Shown: positions 6,219 through 7,844 of the stretch, one piece after another
Position numbering within the stretch: the stretch's first letter is position 1
How the letters are laid out: each line of letters begins with the position of its first letter
Position numbers and translations under genes: made by a program
Origin: CAYUYV01 sp964522525
GTDB taxonomy: Bacteria > Pseudomonadota > Alphaproteobacteria > JAJFIK01
Length of the DNA: 7,844 nucleotides
NCBI GenBank assembly: GCA_964522525.1
Contig: CAZFWG010000124.1
Location: 1-7,844 of the forward strand
Direction: 5' to 3'
Notes under the pieces: model-generated
Told to the model about the DNA's origin: nothing
Database searches by the model: none
The model's input: the letters and a program-made list of their open reading frames with translations, nothing else

Positions 6219-6880
6219 CGGATTTTCTGGTCATCGCCGTTGACGGGCCCGTGGCCGCGGGCAAGGGAACCTTGGCGCTCCGCCTAGCTCAGCACTATCG
6301 CTGCGCCTATCTCGATACGGGCGCGCTTTACCGGCGGGTCGCGTTCCTCACCCTTGACGGGGGAGGGGATCCGCAAAATGTCGATCATGCCCTCGCCGCC
6401 GTGGGGCGGCTCGAAGCCCGGGACATTCCCGATGCCGAGTTGCGTAATGACCGGATTGCCCAAGCGGCGTCCAAGGTGGCGGGTCTCGTGCCCGTGCGCG
6501 AGGCGCTCCTGTCATTTCAGCGTCGCTATGCCCGCCCGCCGCGATTTCTCACGGATGGATCCGAGGCCCGGGGCGCGGTTCTCGACGGCCGGGATATCGG
6601 CACCGTGGTCTGCCCGGATGCCCCGGTGAAACTGTTCGTGACCGCGAGTGCGGAAATCCGCGCCAGGCGGCGCCATGCCGAGTTTCAGGCCAAGGGACGG
6701 ACGGACCTAAGCTATGCCCAGGTCCTGGCCGACCTGGAGGCCCGGGATGAACGGGACCGCAACCGGGAGATCGCCCCTTTGCGGCCGGCCCCCGACGCCC
6801 ACTTGCTCGATACCTCCGATTTGGATAAAGAAGAGGCGTTCAAAGCGGCCTGCAGCATCATTGATGCCATCACGGGGTGA
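6215..6880 (+). CDS. cmk: Cytidylate kinase (CMP/dCMP kinase)
   Basis: Cytoplasmic nucleoside monophosphate kinase: ATP + (d)CMP to ADP + (d)CDP, feeding RNA and DNA precursor pools. The 221 residues match the family (E. coli 227). The P-loop is GPVAAGKGT (11-19), a variant of the usual GPSGAGKGT with Lys17 and Thr19 kept. DTGALYRR (34-41) and DGRDIGTVV (124-132) form the CMP-binding site. RDERDRNREIAPLRPAPDA (177-195) contains the arginines of the lid and ends in the usual HLLDTS segment. The GTG start at 6215 has AAGGA (6204-6208) 6 bases upstream and overlaps the preceding stop as GTGA. Next to aroA and ahead of rpsA is the standard place for cmk in proteobacteria. Confidence 0.97.
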   Translation: MTDFLVIAVDGPVAAGKGTLALRLAQHYRCAYLDTGALYRRVAFLTLDGGGDPQNVDHALAAVGRLEARDIPDAELRNDRIAQAASKVAGLVPVREALLSFQRRYARPPRFLTDGSEARGAVLDGRDIGTVVCPDAPVKLFVTASAEIRARRRHAEFQAKGRTDLSYAQVLADLEARDERDRNREIAPLRPAPDAHLLDTSDLDKEEAFKAACSIIDAITG

Positions 6881-6994
6881 TTTCCGGCGCGGTTCTTCCC
6901 ATCTGCGGAAAAGCCGACACGGTTCGGAAACTGTCCCCTGAGGCCGTTTTGGCATTCCAATCCGTGGATCGACATGACGGGTTTGGCGGTGGGG

Positions 6995-7006
6995 CCGATG
7001 CTAGGT
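6995..7006 (+). promoter_or_regulatory. rpsA: Candidate -10 region of an rpsA promoter
   Basis: CCGATGCTAGGT followed by CCCGCC matches the -10 region of the tRNA-Ala promoter (CCGATTCTAGGT, then TCCCGG) base for base except one position within the box. The GC-rich discriminator would fit growth-rate or stringent control. The -35 side is poor (GGGTTT or TTGGCG at wrong spacing), so this is a partial match only. Confidence 0.4.
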
Positions 7007-7118
7007 CCCGCCCTTTGGTCGCAACGCTTGTGCCTTTCCTGAAAAGACGTGGCTCTTTTGGGTTCGCGCCAGGCGCCGGCCCCATTCCGTCCTGTGACCA
7101 TCACCTGACCGGCAGCGC

Positions 7119-7136
7119 TGCGTCGCCCGGGACGCG
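7119..7136 (+). promoter_or_regulatory. Hairpin just upstream of the rpsA ribosome binding site
   Basis: GCGTC (7120-7124) pairs with GACGC (7131-7135) around a 6-base loop, with a T-G pair outside. It ends 4 bases before the AAGGGAG (7140-7146) that serves rpsA. S1 represses its own translation in E. coli through structure near its start site, so a similar role is possible here, but this is inference. Confidence 0.3.
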
Positions 7137-7151
7137 TTAAAGGGAGCTTTG

Positions 7152-7844
7152 ATGAGCGATACCGCATTGGCCGAAGAGGCCCAACTGACGAATACACCGA
7201 CGACGGATGATTTTGCCGCCATGCTCGACGAGACGCTGGGGCAGGCAAAGCTCGAAGAGGGCAATGTCGTCGAAGGATCTGTCATCGCCATTGAAAACGA
7301 CATGGCGATCATTGATGTCGGCCTCAAAACCGAAGGCCGCGTTCCCCTCAAGGAATTTTCAACACCGGGTCAGGACGTGACGCTCACTGTGGGCGACAAG
7401 GTCGAGGTCTATCTGGAGCGCGTCGAAAACGCGCTTGGTGAGGCCATCTTGTCCCGCGACAAGGCCCGGCGCGAGGAAAGCTGGATCCGCCTCGAAAAGT
7501 CCTATGCCGCCAATGAGCGTGTTCAGGGCGTCATTTTCGGCCGGGTCAAGGGCGGCTTCACCGTGGATCTCGAAGGCGCCGTGGCGTTCCTGCCGGGCAG
7601 CCAGGTCGACATCCGGCCCGTGCGCGATGTGACGCCGCTGCTCAATATTCCCCAACCCTTCCAGATCCTGAAAATGGACAAGCGCCGGGGCAATATCGTC
7701 GTTTCCCGCCGTGCCGTTCTTGAGGAAACCCGCGCCGAGCAGCGCCAGGAAATCGTCGAGAACCTGAAAGAAGGCGATGTGCGCGAAGGGGTGGTGAAGA
7801 ACATCACCCACTACGGGGCCTTTGTGGACCTGGGCGGCGTCGAC
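7152..7844 (+). CDS. rpsA: 30S ribosomal protein S1, 5' part (runs off the right edge)
   Basis: S1 binds mRNA on the small ribosomal subunit and helps start translation, mainly on weak or structured leaders. The first 231 codons are present with no stop. The N-terminus (DDFAAMLDETL, about 19-29) is the ribosome-docking segment. S1 repeat 1 spans about 36-104 (EGSVIAIENDMAIIDVGLK, EGRVPLKEF, LSRDKA). Repeat 2 spans about 121-190 (QGVIFGRVKGGFTVDL, FLPGSQVD, NIVVSRRAVLEE). Repeat 3 begins at about 205 (VREGVVKNITHYGAFVDLGGVD) and is cut by the edge. A full protein would be around 560-570 residues with six repeats. AAGGGAG lies 5 bases before the ATG, a strong site. It lies downstream of cmk with its own probable leader. 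Confidence 0.97.
   Translation, partial: MSDTALAEEAQLTNTPTTDDFAAMLDETLGQAKLEEGNVVEGSVIAIENDMAIIDVGLKTEGRVPLKEFSTPGQDVTLTVGDKVEVYLERVENALGEAILSRDKARREESWIRLEKSYAANERVQGVIFGRVKGGFTVDLEGAVAFLPGSQVDIRPVRDVTPLLNIPQPFQILKMDKRRGNIVVSRRAVLEETRAEQRQEIVENLKEGDVREGVVKNITHYGAFVDLGGVD

Larger units (their letters stand above)
6881..7151 (+). other. Non-coding spacer and probable rpsA leader
   Basis: The 271 bases between cmk and rpsA contain no gene I can support. TTTCCG (6881-6886) and CGGAAA (6906-6911) right after the cmk stop are complementary, but no T run follows. AAAAGA (7042-7047) and TCTTTT (7054-7059) form an AT-rich hairpin. A promoter-like element is listed at 7001. If used, it makes a leader of about 140 bases before rpsA. 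Confidence 0.5.

Noticed and set aside
6877..7140. 87-codon frame starting with GTG overlapping the cmk stop and ending just before the rpsA ribosome binding site
   Set aside because: The GTGA overlap and fit to the gap are suggestive, but there is no Shine-Dalgarno, the composition is coil-like, and the promoter-like element and hairpins lie inside it. It would need conservation to be accepted.

Overview
The window reads as chromosome of an alphaproteobacterium. The block FYDLN-acid protein / tRNA-Ala / aroA / cmk / rpsA is a familiar alphaproteobacterial arrangement. The EPSP synthase is of the CP4-like type, the intergenic repeat matches a REP/RIME-like family typical of that class, and the core genes are GC-rich. 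I cannot name the genus.

Left part (1-2898): two genes for exported proteins are transcribed away from each other across a 349-base spacer. One is a signal-peptide protein of unknown function whose 3' end lies beyond the left edge (minus strand). The other is opgG/mdoG for osmoregulated periplasmic glucan synthesis (plus strand), with a Tat-like signal. No opgH follows it.

Middle (2899-3660): a small accessory pocket. Downstream of opgG lies a mosaic of nested inverted repeats. It directly abuts a decayed IS5-family transposase fragment on the minus strand, which in turn abuts tRNA-Ala(GGC), also on the minus strand. The tRNA has a recognisable promoter about 120 bases upstream.

Right part (3659-7844): housekeeping genes. 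The FYDLN-acid zinc-ribbon protein runs on the minus strand, divergent from aroA. On the plus strand aroA, an EthD-like small protein and cmk are joined by 4-base ATGA/GTGA overlaps with good Shine-Dalgarno sequences, so they look translationally coupled. After 271 non-coding bases with a promoter-like element, rpsA starts and runs off the right edge. The operon joins aromatic amino acid synthesis (EPSP synthase), CMP/dCMP phosphorylation and ribosomal protein S1. The EthD-like gene is the uncommon passenger.

Nothing here is a clear new multi-gene system. The items most worth following up are the unrecognised secreted protein beside opgG, the EthD-like gene inside the aroA-cmk operon, the repeat/IS/tRNA junction, and a -10-type sequence shared by the tRNA-Ala and rpsA upstream regions.
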